A stretch of 64,000 nucleotides of DNA from Zhengitettix transpicula. Taxonomy: Eukaryota > Arthropoda > Insecta > Orthoptera > Tetrigidae. Every line of letters begins with the position of its first letter. The first letter of the stretch is position 1. The DNA lies in contig JAYJMR010000050.1 of assembly GCA_037074705.1 (NCBI GenBank), positions 106,992 through 170,991 of the forward strand, in the 5' to 3' direction. This document shows, piece after piece, positions 11,490 through 23,197 of the stretch. The translations under genes were made by a program, and so were the position numbers. Under the pieces are notes generated by a model that ran no database searches, had not been told where the DNA came from, and was given only the letters and a program-made list of their open reading frames with translations.

Positions 11490-13026
11490 GCTGCAAACTC
11501 TTTTCTTTGGTTTTTTATCACATTTTGCTCGTTTTCTCCTAAATGTTTATCATTTCAAGGGAGTTGTTTGTCTCTTTCTATATAAAGCTTCACGCTGAAG
11601 ACGCTGAAGTCATGCGCAGGTCGCTAGTAATAGTCCTTTAGGAACTGCCGACGCTCTTCGTCATTTTTTATCTCGTTTTGCTCGTATACTCGTAAATATG
11701 TGGCTTTACAATGGAGTTGTGTGTCTCTACCTATGTAAGGCTTAACGCTGAAAGTGCTGACGTCATCTGCTGGTCGCTGGTAACAGTCGTTTAGGAGCTG
11801 CAGACGCTCTTCGTCATTTTTTTTATCTTTTTTTGCTCGATAACTCCTAAATGTGTGTCTTTACAATGGAGTTGTGTGTCTTTCCCTTTGGAAGTCTTCA
11901 CGCTGAAGACGCTGACGTCAGCATCATGTCGCTATCAACAGTCGTTTACGAGCTGCAGGCGCTTTTCCTTTGTTTTTTATCACGTTTTGCTTGTTTTTTC
12001 CTAATTGTGTGTCTTTTCAAGGGAGTTGTGGGTCTTTTCCTATACCTGGCTTTAAGCTAAAGATGCTGACGTCATCCGCAGGACGCTAGCATGAGTCGTT
12101 TAGGGGATGCAGACACTCTTCGTCATTTTTTTTTATCTCTTTTTGCTCGATAACTCCTAAATGTGTGTCTTTACAATGGAGTTGTGTGTTATTACCTTTC
12201 GAAGGCTTCACGCTGAAGACGCTGATGTCATTCGCAGGTCGCTAGTAACAGTCGTTTAGGAGCTACAGACGTTTTCATTTTTAATTTTTATTACTTTTTG
12301 CTCGTTTTCTCCTAATTGTTTGTCTTTTCAAGGGAGTTGTTGGTCTCTTTCAATGGAAGGCTTCACGCTGAAGACGCTGACAACATCATCTTGTCGCTAT
12401 CAACAGATGTTTACGAGCCTCATGCGCATTTCTTTTGTTTTTTATCATGTTTTGTTAGTTTTGTCCTAATTGTGTGTCTTTTCAAGGGAATTGTGGGTCT
12501 TTTCCTATGGTTGGCTTTAAGGTAAAGACGCTGAAGTCATCCGCAGGTCGCTAGCAACAGGCGTTAAGGATCTACAGACGTTTTTCTTTTTCTTTTTTAT
12601 CACTTTTTCGCGTTTTCTCCTAATTGTGTGTCTTTTCAAGGGAGTTGTATGTCTCTTCCTATATAAGGCTTCACGCTTAAGATGCTGACGTCATCTGCTG
12701 GTCGCTAGTAACAGTCGTTTAGGAGCTGCAGACGCTCTTCGTCATTTTTTTTTTTTGCTCGATAACTCCTAAATGTGTGTCTTTACAAAGGAGTTGTGTG
12801 TTATTACCTTTAAAAAGCTTCACGCTGAAGACGCTGACGTCATCATTAGGTCGCTAGTAACAGTCGTTTAAGAGCTGCAAGCTCTTTTCTTTGGTTTTTT
12901 ATCACTTTTTGCTAGTTTTTTCCTAAATGTGTATCTTTTCTAGGGAGTTGTTTGTCTCTTCCTATATAAAGCTTCACACTGAAGACGCCGAAGTCATACG
13001 CAGGTCGCTAGTAACAGTCGTTTAAG
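11490..13026 (+). repeat. Tandem 10-monomer duplication, copy 1 (about 1,537 bp)
   Basis: This block aligns with 13,027-14,560 at an offset of about 1,537 bp. Shared rare variants include AAATGTTTATCATTTC (about 11,543 and 13,080) and a monomer with a long uninterrupted T-run before TGCTCGATAACTCC (about 12,750 and 14,285). Confidence 0.75.
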
Positions 13027-14560
13027 AGCTGCAAGCTGTTTTCTTTGGTTTTTTATCACATTTTGCTCGTTTTCTTCTAAATGTTTATCATTTCAAGGGA
13101 GTTGTTTGTCTCTTTCTATATAAAGCTTCACGCTGAAGACGCTTAAGTGATGCGCAGGTCGCTAGTAATAGTCGTTTAGGAGCTGCCGACGCTCTTCGTC
13201 ATTTTTTATCTCGTTTTGCTCGTATACTCGTAAATATGTGGCTTTACAATGGAGTTGTGTGTCTCTACCTATGTAAGGCTTCACGCTGAAAGTGCTGACG
13301 TCATCTGCTGGTCGCTGGTAACAGTCGTTTAGGAGCTGCAGACGCTCTTCGTCATTTTTTTATCTTTTTTTGCTCGATAACTCCTAAATGTGTGTCTTTA
13401 CAATGGAGTTGTGTGTCTTTACCTTTGGAAGTCTTCACGCTGAAGACGCTGACGTCAGCATCATGTCGCTATCAACAGTCGTTTACGAGCTGCAGGCGCT
13501 TTTCCTTTGTTTTTTATCACGTTTTGCTTGTTTTTTCCTAATTGTATGTCTTTTCAAGGGAGTTGTGGGTCTTTTCCTATACCTGGCTTTAAGCTAAAGA
13601 TGCTGACGTCATCCGCAGGACGCTAGCATGAGTCGTTTAGGGGATGCAGACACTCTTCGTCATTTTTTTTTATCTCTTTTTGCTCGATAACTCCTAAATG
13701 TGTGTCTTTACAATGGAGTTGTGTGTTATTACCTTTGGAAGGCTTCACGCTGAAGACGCTGATGTCATTCGCAGGTCGCTAGTAACAGTCGTTTAGGAGC
13801 TACAGACGTTTTCATTTTTAATGTTTATTACTTTTTGCTCGTTTTCTCCTAATTGTTTGTCTTTTCAAGGGAGTTTTTGGTCTCTTTCAATGGAAGGCTT
13901 CACGCTGAAGACGCTGACAACATCATCTTGTCGCTATCAACAGATGTTTACGAGCCTCATGCGCATTTCTTTTGTTTTTTATAATGTTTTGTTAGTTTTG
14001 TCCTAATTGTGTGTCTTTTCAAGGGAATTGTGGGTCTTTTCCTATGGTTGGCTTTAAGCTAAAGACGCTGAAGTCATCCGCAGGTCGCTAGCAACAGGCG
14101 TTAAGGATCTACAGACGTTTTTCTTTTTCTTTTTTATCACTTTTTCGCGTTTTCTCCTAATTGTGTGTCTTTTCAAGGGAGTTGTATGTCTCCTCCTATA
14201 TAAGGCTTCACGCTTAAGATTCTGACGTCATCTGCTGGTCGCTAGTAACAGTCGTTTAGGAGCTGCAGACGCTCTTCGTCATTTTTTTTTTTTTGCTCGA
14301 TAACTCCTAAATGTGTGTCTTTACAAAGGAGTTGTGTGTTATTACCTTTGGAAAGCTTCAAGCTGAAGACGCTGACGTCATCATTAGGTCGCTAGTAACA
14401 GACGTTTAAGAGCTGCAAGCTCTTTTCTTTGGTTTTTTATCACTTTTTGCTAGTTTTCTCCTAAATGTGTATCTTTTCTAGGGAGTTGTTTGTCTCTTCC
14501 TATATAAAGCTTCACGCTGAAGACGCTGAAGTCATACGCAGGTCGCTAGTAATTGTCGTT
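13027..14560 (+). repeat. Tandem 10-monomer duplication, copy 2
   Basis: This is the second copy of the 10-monomer unit. A third, dispersed relative starts near 20,580 within the second super-repeat copy and shares the same rare variants, at an offset of about 7.5 kb from this one. Confidence 0.7.
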
Positions 14561-17500
14561 TAGGAGCTGCCGACGCTCTTCGTCATTTTTTTATCTTTTT
14601 TTGCTCGATAACTCCTTAATGTGTGTCTTTACAATGGAGTTGTGTGTTATTACCTTTGGAAGGTTTCACGCCGAAGACGCTGACGTCATCATCAGGTCGC
14701 TAGTAATAGTCGTTTAAGAGCTGCAAGCTCTTTTCTTTTCTTTTTTATCACATTTTTTCGTTTTCTCCTAATTGTGTGTCTTTTCAAGGGAGTTGTGGGT
14801 CTATTTTAATAGATGTCTTTACGCTGAAGACGCTGACGTCATCATCAGGTCGCTAGTAACAGTCGTTTAAGAGCTGCAAGCTCTTTCTTTGGTTTTTTTA
14901 TCACTTTTTGCTCGTTTTCTCCCAAATGTGTATCTTTTTAAGGAAGTTGTTTGTCTCTGTCTATATAAAGCTTCACGCTGAAGACGCTGAAGTCATACGC
15001 AGGTCGCTAGTAATAGTCGTTTAGGAGCTGCCAAAGCTCTTCGTCATTTTTTATCTCGTTTAGCTCGTTTACTCGTAAATATGTGGCTTTACAATGGAGT
15101 TGTGTGTCTCTACCTATGTAAGGCTTCACGCTGAAAGTGCTGACGTCATCTGCTGGTCGCTGGTAACAGTCGTTTATGAGCTGCAGACGCTCTTAGTCAT
15201 TTTTTTATCCTTTTTTGCTCGATAACTCCTAAATGTGTGTCTTTACAATGGAGTTGTGTGTCTTTACCTTTGGAAGTCTTCACGCTGAAGACGCTGACGT
15301 CAGCATCATGTCGCTATCAACAGTCGTTTACGAGCTGCAGGGGCTTTTCCTTTGTTTTTTATCACGTTTTGCTTGTTTTTTTCCTAATTGTGTGTCTTTT
15401 CAAGGGAGTTGTGGGTCTTTTCCTATGGTTGGCTTTAAGCTAAAGACGCTGACGTCAACCGCAGGTCGCTAGTAACAGGCGTTCAGGATCTACAGACGAT
15501 TTCCTTCTTATTTTTTATCACTTTTTCTTGTTTTCTCTTAATTGTGTGTCTTTTAAAGGGAGTTGTTGGTCTCTTCCTATATAAGGCTTCACGCTGAAGA
15601 TGCTGACGTCATCTGCTGGTCGCTAGTAACAGTCGTTTAGGAGCTGCAGACGCTCTTCGTCATTTTTTTATCTCTTTTTGCTCGATAACTCCTAAATGTG
15701 TGTCTTTACATTGGAATTGAGTGTTATTACCTTTGGAAGGCTTCACGCTGAAGACGCTGACGTCATCATCATGTCGCTGTCAACAGTCGTTTACGAGCTG
15801 CAGGCGCTTTTCCTTTGTTTTTTATCACGTTTTGCTTGTTTTTTCCTAATTGTGTGATTTTCAAGGGAGTTGTGGGTCTTTTCCTATGGTTGGCTTTAAG
15901 CTAAAGACGCTGACGTCATCCGCAGGTCGCTAGCAACAGGCGTTAAGGATCTACAGACGTTTTTCTTTTTATTTTTTATCACTTTTTCTCGTTTTCTCCT
16001 AATTGTGTGTCTTTTCAAGGGAGTTGTTTGTCTCTTCCTATATAAGGCTTCACGCTAAAGATGCTGACGTCATCTGCTGGTCGCTGGTAACAGTCGTTTA
16101 GGAGCTGCAGACGCTCTTCGTCATTTTTTTTATCTCTTTTTGCTCGATAACTCCTAAATGTGTGTCTTTACAATGGAGTTGTGTGTTATTACCTTTGGAA
16201 GGTTTCACGCTGAAGACGCTGACGTCATCCGCAGGTCGCTATTAACAGGCGTTAAGGATCTACAGACGTTTTTCTTTTTCTTTTTTATCACTTTTTGTTC
16301 GTTTTCTCCTAAATGTGTATCTTTTCAAGGGAGTTGTTTGTCTCATTCTATAAAAAGCTTCACGCTGAAGGCGCTGAAGTCATACGCAGGTCGCTGGTTA
16401 TAGTCGTTTAGGAGCTGCCGACGCTCTTCGTCATTTTTTATCTCGTTTTGCACGTTTATTCGTAAATATGTGGCTATACAATGGAGTTGTGTGTCTCTAC
16501 CTATGTAAGGCTTCACGCTGAAAGTTCTGACGTCATCTGCTGGTCGCGGGTATCAGTCGTTTAGGAGCTGCAGACGCTCTTCGTCATTTTTTTTATCTTT
16601 TTTTGCTCGATAACTCCTACATGTGTGTCTTTACAATGGAGTTGTGTGTCTTTACCTTTGGAAGTCTTCACGCTGAAGACGCTGACGTCAGCATCATGTC
16701 GCTATCAACAGTCGTTTAAGAGCTGCAGGCGCTTTTCCTTTGTTTTTTATCACATTTTGCTTGTTTTTTCCTAATTGTGTGTCTTTTCAAGGGAGTTGTG
16801 GGTCTTTTTCTATACATGGCTTTAAGCTAAAGATGCTGACGTCATCCGCAGGACGCTTGCATTAGTCGTTTAGGGGATGCAGACACTCTTCGTCATTTTT
16901 TTTTATCTCTTTTTGCTCGATAACTCCTAAATGTGTGTCTTTACAATGGATTTGTGTGTAATTACCTTTGAAAGGCTTCACGCTGAAGACGCTGACGTCA
17001 TTCGCAGGTCGCTAGTAACAGTCGTTTAGGAGCTACAGACGTTTTTATTTTTAATTTTTATTACTTTTTGCTTGTTTTCTCCTAATTGTTTGTCTTTTCA
17101 AGGGAGTTGTTGGTCTCTTTCAATGGAAGGCTTCACGCTGAAGGCGCTGACAACATCATCTTGTCGCTATCAACAGATCATTACGAGCTGCATGCGCATT
17201 TCTTTTGTATTTTATCATGTTTTGTTAGTTTTGTCCTAATTGTGTGTCTTTTCAAGGGAGTTGTGGGTCTTTTCCTATGGTTGGCTTTAAGCTAAAGACG
17301 CTGAAGTCATCCGCAGGTGGCTAGCAACAGGCGTTAATGATCTACAGACGTTTTTCTTTTTCTTTTTTATCACTTTTTCTCGTTTTCTCCTAATTGCGTG
17401 TCTTTTCAAGGGAGTTGTATGTCTCTTCCTATATAAGGCTTCACGCTGAAGATGCTGACGTCATCTGCTGGTCGCTAGTAACAGTCGTTTAGGAGCTGCA

Positions 17501-20500
17501 GACGCTCTTCGTCATTTTTTTTTATCTCTTTTTGCTCGATAACTCCTAAATGTGTGTCTTTACAATGGAGTTGTGTGTTATTACCTTTGGAAGGTTTCAC
17601 GCTGAAGACGCTGACGTCATCATCAGGTCGCTAGTAACAGTCGTTTATGAGCTGCAAGCTCTTTTCTTTGGTTTTTTATCACTTTTTGCTCGTTTTCTCC
17701 TAAATTTGTATCTTTTCAAGGGAGTTGTTTGTCTCTTTCTATATAAAGCTTCAGGCTGAAGACGCTGAAGTCATACGCAGGTCGCTAGTAATAGTCGTTT
17801 AGGAGCTGCCAAAGCTCATCGTCATTTTTTATCTCGTTTAGCTCGTTTACTCGTAAATATGTGGCTTTACAATGGAGTTGTGTGTCTCTGCCTATGTAAG
17901 GCTACTTGCTGAAGACGCTGACGTCATTCGCAGGTCGCTAGTATCAGTCGTTTAGAAGCTACAGACGTTTTTATTTTTATTTTTTATTAATTTTTGCTCG
18001 TTTTCTCCTAATTGTTTGTCTTTTCAAGGGAGTTGTTTGTCTCTTCCTATATAAACCTTCACGCTGAAGTCATACGCAGGTCGCTAGTAATAGTCGTTTA
18101 CGAGCTGCAGACGCTTTTTCTTTGTTTTTTATCTCGTTTTGCTTGTTTTTTCTAAATTGTGTGTCTTTTCAAGCGTGTTGTGGGTCTTTTCCTATGGTTG
18201 GCTTTAAGCTAAAGACGCTGACGTCAACCGCAGGTCGCTAGTAATAGGCGTTAAGGATCTACAGACGTTTTCCTTCTTATTTTTTATCACTTTTTCTCGT
18301 TTTCTCTTAATTGTGTGTCTTTTAAAGGAAGTTGTGGGTCTCTTCCTATATAAGGCTTCACGCTGAAGATGCTGACGTCATCTGCTGGTCGCTAGTAACA
18401 GTCGTTTAGGAGCTGAAGACGCTCTTCGTCATTTTTTTATCTCTTTTTGCTCGATAACTCCTAAATGAGTGTCTTTACATTTGAGTTGAGTGTTATTACC
18501 TTTGGAAGGCTTCACGCTGAAGACGCTGACGTCATCATAATCTCGCTATCAACAGTCGTTTACGAGCTGCAGGCGCTTTTACTTTGTTTTTTATCACGTT
18601 TTGCTTGTTTTTTCCTAATTGTGTGATTTTCAAGGGAGTTGTGGGTCTTTTCGTATGGTTGGCTTTAAGGTAAAGACGCTGAAGTCATCCGCAGGTCGCT
18701 AGCAACAGGCGTTAAGGATCTACAGACGTTTTCCTTCTTATTTTTTATCACTTTTTCTCGTTTTCCCTTAATTGTGTGTCTTTTAAAGGGAGTTGTGGGT
18801 CTCTTCCTATATAAGGCTACACGCTGAAGACGCTGACGTCATTCGCAGGTCGCTAGTAACAGTCGTTTAGGAGCTACAGACGTTTTTATTTTTAATTTTT
18901 ATTACTTTTTGCTCGTTTTCTCCTAATTGTTTGTCTTTTCAAGGGAGTTGTTGGTTTTTTTTCAATGGAAGGCTTCACGCTGAAGACGCTGACAACATCA
19001 TCTTGTCGCTATCAACAGATGTTTACGAGCTGCATGCGCATTTCTTTTGTTTTTTATCATGTTTTGTTAGTTTTGTCCTAATTGTGTGTCTTTTCAAGGG
19101 AGTTGTGGGTCTTTTCCTATGGTTGGCTTTAAGCTAAAGACGCTGACGTCATCCGCAGGTCGCTAGCAACAGGCGTTAAGGATCTACAGAGGTTTTTTTT
19201 TCTTTTTTATCACTTTTTCTCGTTTTCTCCTAATTGTGTGTCTTTTCAAGGGAGTTGTTTGTCTCTTCCTATATAAGGCTTCACGCTGAAGATGCTGACG
19301 TCATCTGCTGGTCACTAGTAACAGTCGTTTAGGAGCTGCAGACGCTCTTCGTCATTTTTTTTATCTCTTTTTGCTCGATAACTCCTAAATGTGTGTCTTT
19401 ACAATGGAGTTGTGTGTTATTACCTTTGGAAGGTTTCACGCTGAAGACGCTGACGTCATCATCAGGTCGCTAGTAATAGTCGTTTAAGAGCTGCAAGCTC
19501 TTTTCATTTCTTTTTTATCACATTTTCTCGTTTTCTCCTAATTGTGTGTCTTTTCAAGGGAGTTGTGGGTCTCTTTTAATAGAAGTCTTTACACTGAAGA
19601 CGCTGACGTTATCATCAGGTCGCTAGTAATAGTCGTTTACGAGCTGCAGACGCTTTTCCTTTGTTTTTTATCACGTTTTGCTTGTTTTTTCCTAATTGTG
19701 TGTCTTTTCATGGGAGTTGTGGGTCTTTTCCTATGGTTGGCTTTAAGCTAAAGACGCTGACGTCAACCGCAGGTCGCTAGTAACAGGCGTTAAGGATCTA
19801 CAGACGTTTTCCTTCTTATTTTTTATCACTTTTTCTCGTTTTCTCTTAATTGTGTGTCTTTTAAAGGGAGTTGTGGGTCTCTTCCTATATAAGGCTTCAC
19901 GCTGAAGATGCTGACGTCATCTGCTGGTCGCTAGTAATAGTCGTTTAGGAGCTGCAGACGCTTTTCGTCATTTTTTTCTCTTTTTGCTCGATAACTCCTA
20001 AATGTGTGTCTTTACATTGGAGTTGAGTGTTATTACATTTGGAAGACTTCACGCTGAAGACGCTGACGTCATCATCATGTCGCTATCAACAGTCGTTTAC
20101 AAGCTGAAGGCGCTTTTCCCATGTTTTTTATCACGTTTTGCTTGTTTTTTCCTAATTGTGTGATTTTCAAGGGAGTTGTGGGTCTTTTCCTATGGTTGGC
20201 TTTAAGCTAAAGACGCTGACGTCAACCGCAGGTCGCTAGTAACAGGCGTTAAGGATCTACAGACGATTTCCTTCTTATTTTTTATCACTTTTTCTTGTTT
20301 TCTCTTAATTGTGTGTTTTTCAAAGGGAGTTGTGGGTCTCTTCCTATATAAGGCTTCACGCTGAAGATGCTGACGTCATCTTCAGGTCGCTAGTAACAGT
20401 CGTTTAAGAGCTGCAAGCTCTTTTCTTTTCTTTTTTATAACTTTTTCTCGTTTTCTCCTAATTGTGTGTCTTTTCAAGGGAGCGGTGGGTCTCTTTAAAT

Positions 20501-21663
20501 AGATGGCTTCACGCTGAAGACGCTGACGTCATTATCAGGTCGCTAGTAACAGTCGTCTAAGAGCTGCAAGCTCTTTTCTTTGGTTTTTTATCACATTTTG
20601 CTCGTTTTCTCCTAAATGTTTATCATTTCAAGGGAGTTGTTTGTCTCTTTCTATATAAAGCTTCACGCTGAAGACGCTGAAGTCATGCGCAGGTCGCTAG
20701 TAATAGTCGTTTAGGAGCTGCCGACGCTCTTCGTCATTTTTTATCTCGTTTTGCTCGTATACTCGTAAATATGTGGCTTTACAATGGAGTTGTGTGTCTC
20801 TACCTATGTAAGGCTTCACGCTGAAAGTGCTGACGTCATCTGCTGGTCGCTGGTAACAGTCGTTTAGGAGCTGCAGACGCTCTTCGTCATTTTTTTATCT
20901 TTTTTTGCTCGATAACTCCTAAATGTGTGTCTTTACAATGGAGTTGTGTGTCTTTACCTTTGGAAGTCTTCACGCTGAAGACGCTGACGTCAGCATCATG
21001 TCGCTATCAACAGTCGTTTACGAGCTGCAGGCGCTTTTCCTTTGTTTTTTATCACGTTTTGCTTGTTTTTTCCTAATTGTATGTCTTTTCAAGGGAGTTG
21101 TGGGTCTTTTCCTATACCTGGCTTTAAGCTAAAGATGCTGACGTCATCCGCAGGACGCTAGCATGAGTCGTTTAGGGGATGCAGACACTCTTCGTCATTT
21201 TTTTTATCTCTTTTTGCTCGATAACTCCTAAATGTGTGTCTTTACTATGGAGTTGTGTGTTATTAGCTTTGGAAGGCTTCACGCTGAAGACGCTGATGTC
21301 ATTCGCAGGTCGCTAGTAACAGTCGTTTAGGAGCTACAGACGTTTTCATTTTTATTGTTTATTACTTTTTGCTCGTTTTCTCCTAATTGTTTGTCTTTTC
21401 AAGGGAGTTGTTGGTCTCTTTCAATGGAAGGCTTCACGCTGAAGACGCTGACAACATCATCTTGTCGCTATCAACAGATGTTTACGAGCCTCATGCGCAT
21501 TTCTTTTGTTTTTTATCATGTTTTGTTAGTTTTGTCCTAATTGTGTGTCTTTTCAAGGGAATTGTGGGTCTTTTCCTATGGTTGGCTTTAAGCTAAAGAC
21601 GCTGAAGTCATCCGCAGAGTCGCTAGCAACAGGCGTTAAGGATCTACAGACGTTTTTCTTTTT

Positions 21664-22430
21664 CTTTTTTATCACTTTTTCGCGTTTTCTCCTAATTGTG
21701 TGTCTTTTCAAGGGAGTTGTATGTCTCTTCCTATATAAGGCTTCACGCTTAAGATTCTGACGTCATCTGCTGGTCGCTAGTAACAGTCGTTTAGGAGCTG
21801 CAGACGCTCTTTGTCATTTTTTTTTTTTTTTGCTCGATAACTCCTAAATGTGTGTCTTTACAAAGGAGTTGTGTGTTATTACCTTTGGAAAGCTTCACGC
21901 TGAAGACGCTGACGTCATCATTAGGTCGCTAGTAACAGTCGTTTAAGAGCTGCAAGCTCTTTTCTTTGGTTTTTTATCACTTTTTGCTAGTTTTCTCCTA
22001 AATGTGTATCTTTTCTAGGGAGTTGTTTGTCTCTTCCTATATAAAGCTTCACGCTGAAGACGCTGAAGTCATACGCAGGTTGCTAGTAATTGTCGTTTAG
22101 GAGCTGCCGACGCTCTTCGTCATTTTTTTATCTTTTTTTGCTCGATAACTCCTTAATGTGTGTCTTTACAATGGAGTTGTGTGTATTTACCTTTGGAAGT
22201 CTTTACGCTGAAGACGCTGACATCATCATCATGTCGCTATCAACAGTCGATTACGAGCTGCAGGCGCTTTTCCTTTGTTTTTTATCACGTTTTGCTTGTT
22301 TTTTCCTAATTGTGTGATTTTCAAGGGAGTTATCGGTCTTTTCCTATGGTTGGCTTTAAGCTAAAGAAGCTGACGTCATCCGCAGGTCGCTAGCAACAGG
22401 CGTTAAGGATCTACAGACGTTTTTCTTTTT
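21664..22430 (+). repeat. Tandem 5-monomer duplication, copy 1 (767 bp)
   Basis: This block aligns with the following one at an offset of 767 bp (5 monomers). Shared markers are CTTAAGATTCTGACG (21,748 and 22,515), the long T-run before TGCTCGATAACTCC, and CTAAAGAAGCTGACG (about 22,361 and 23,128). The two copies look almost identical by eye. Confidence 0.8.
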
Positions 22431-23197
22431 CTTTTTTATCACTTTTTCGCGTTTTCTCCTAATTGTGTGTCTTTTCAAGGGAGTTGTATGTCTCTTCCTA
22501 TATAAGGCTTCACGCTTAAGATTCTGACGTCATCTGCTGGTCGCTAGTAACAGTCGTTTAGGAGCTGCAGACGCTCTTTGTCATTTTTTTTTTTTTTTGC
22601 TCGATAACTCCTAAATGTGTGTCTTTACAAAGGAGTTGTGTGTTATTACCTTTGGAAAGCTTCACGCTGAAGACGCTGACGTCATCATTAGGTCGCTAGT
22701 AACAGTCGTTTAAGAGCTGCAAGCTCTTTTCTTTGGTTTTTTATCACTTTTTGCTAGTTTTCTCCTAAATGTGTATCTTTTCTAGGGAGTTGTTTGTCTC
22801 TTCCTATATAAAGCTTCACGCTGAAGACGCTGAAGTCATACGCAGGTCGCTAGTAATTGTCGTTTAGGAGCTGCCGACGCTCTTCGTCATTTTTTTATCT
22901 TTTTTTGCTCGATAACTCCTTAATGTGTGTCTTTACAATGGAGTTGTGTGTATTTACCTTTGGAAGTCTTCACGCTGAAGACGCTGACATCATCATCATG
23001 TCGCTATCAACAGTCGATTACGAGCTGCAGGCGCTTTTCCTTTGTTTTTTATCACGTTTTGCTTGTTTTTTCCTAATTGTGTGATTTTCAAGGGAGTTAT
23101 CGGTCTTTTCCTATGGTTGGCTTTAAGCTAAAGAAGCTGACGTCATCCGCAGGTCGCTAGCAACAGGCGTTAAGGATCTACAGACGTTTTTCTTTTT
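22431..23197 (+). repeat. Tandem 5-monomer duplication, copy 2
   Basis: This is the second copy of the 767-bp unit. The match ends near 23,197, where this copy continues with CTTTTTCTCG and the first copy's counterpart has CTTTTTCGCG. Confidence 0.8.

Larger units (their letters stand above)
11140..20209 (+). repeat. Super-repeat of about 9 kb, copy 1
   Basis: Monomer strings in this block recur in the same order in the next block. Examples are the GGGAGCGGTGGGTC variant (about 11,406 and 20,478), the CTATTTTAATAGATG variant with CAGGGGCTTTTCC downstream (about 14,800-15,345 and 23,413-23,960), and the CTGCCTATGTAAGGCTACTTG variant (about 17,888 and 25,884). Offsets drift from about 9.07 kb to about 8.0 kb and back to about 8.9 kb, because internal groups of monomers were gained or lost in one copy. 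Boundaries are approximate. Confidence 0.65.
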
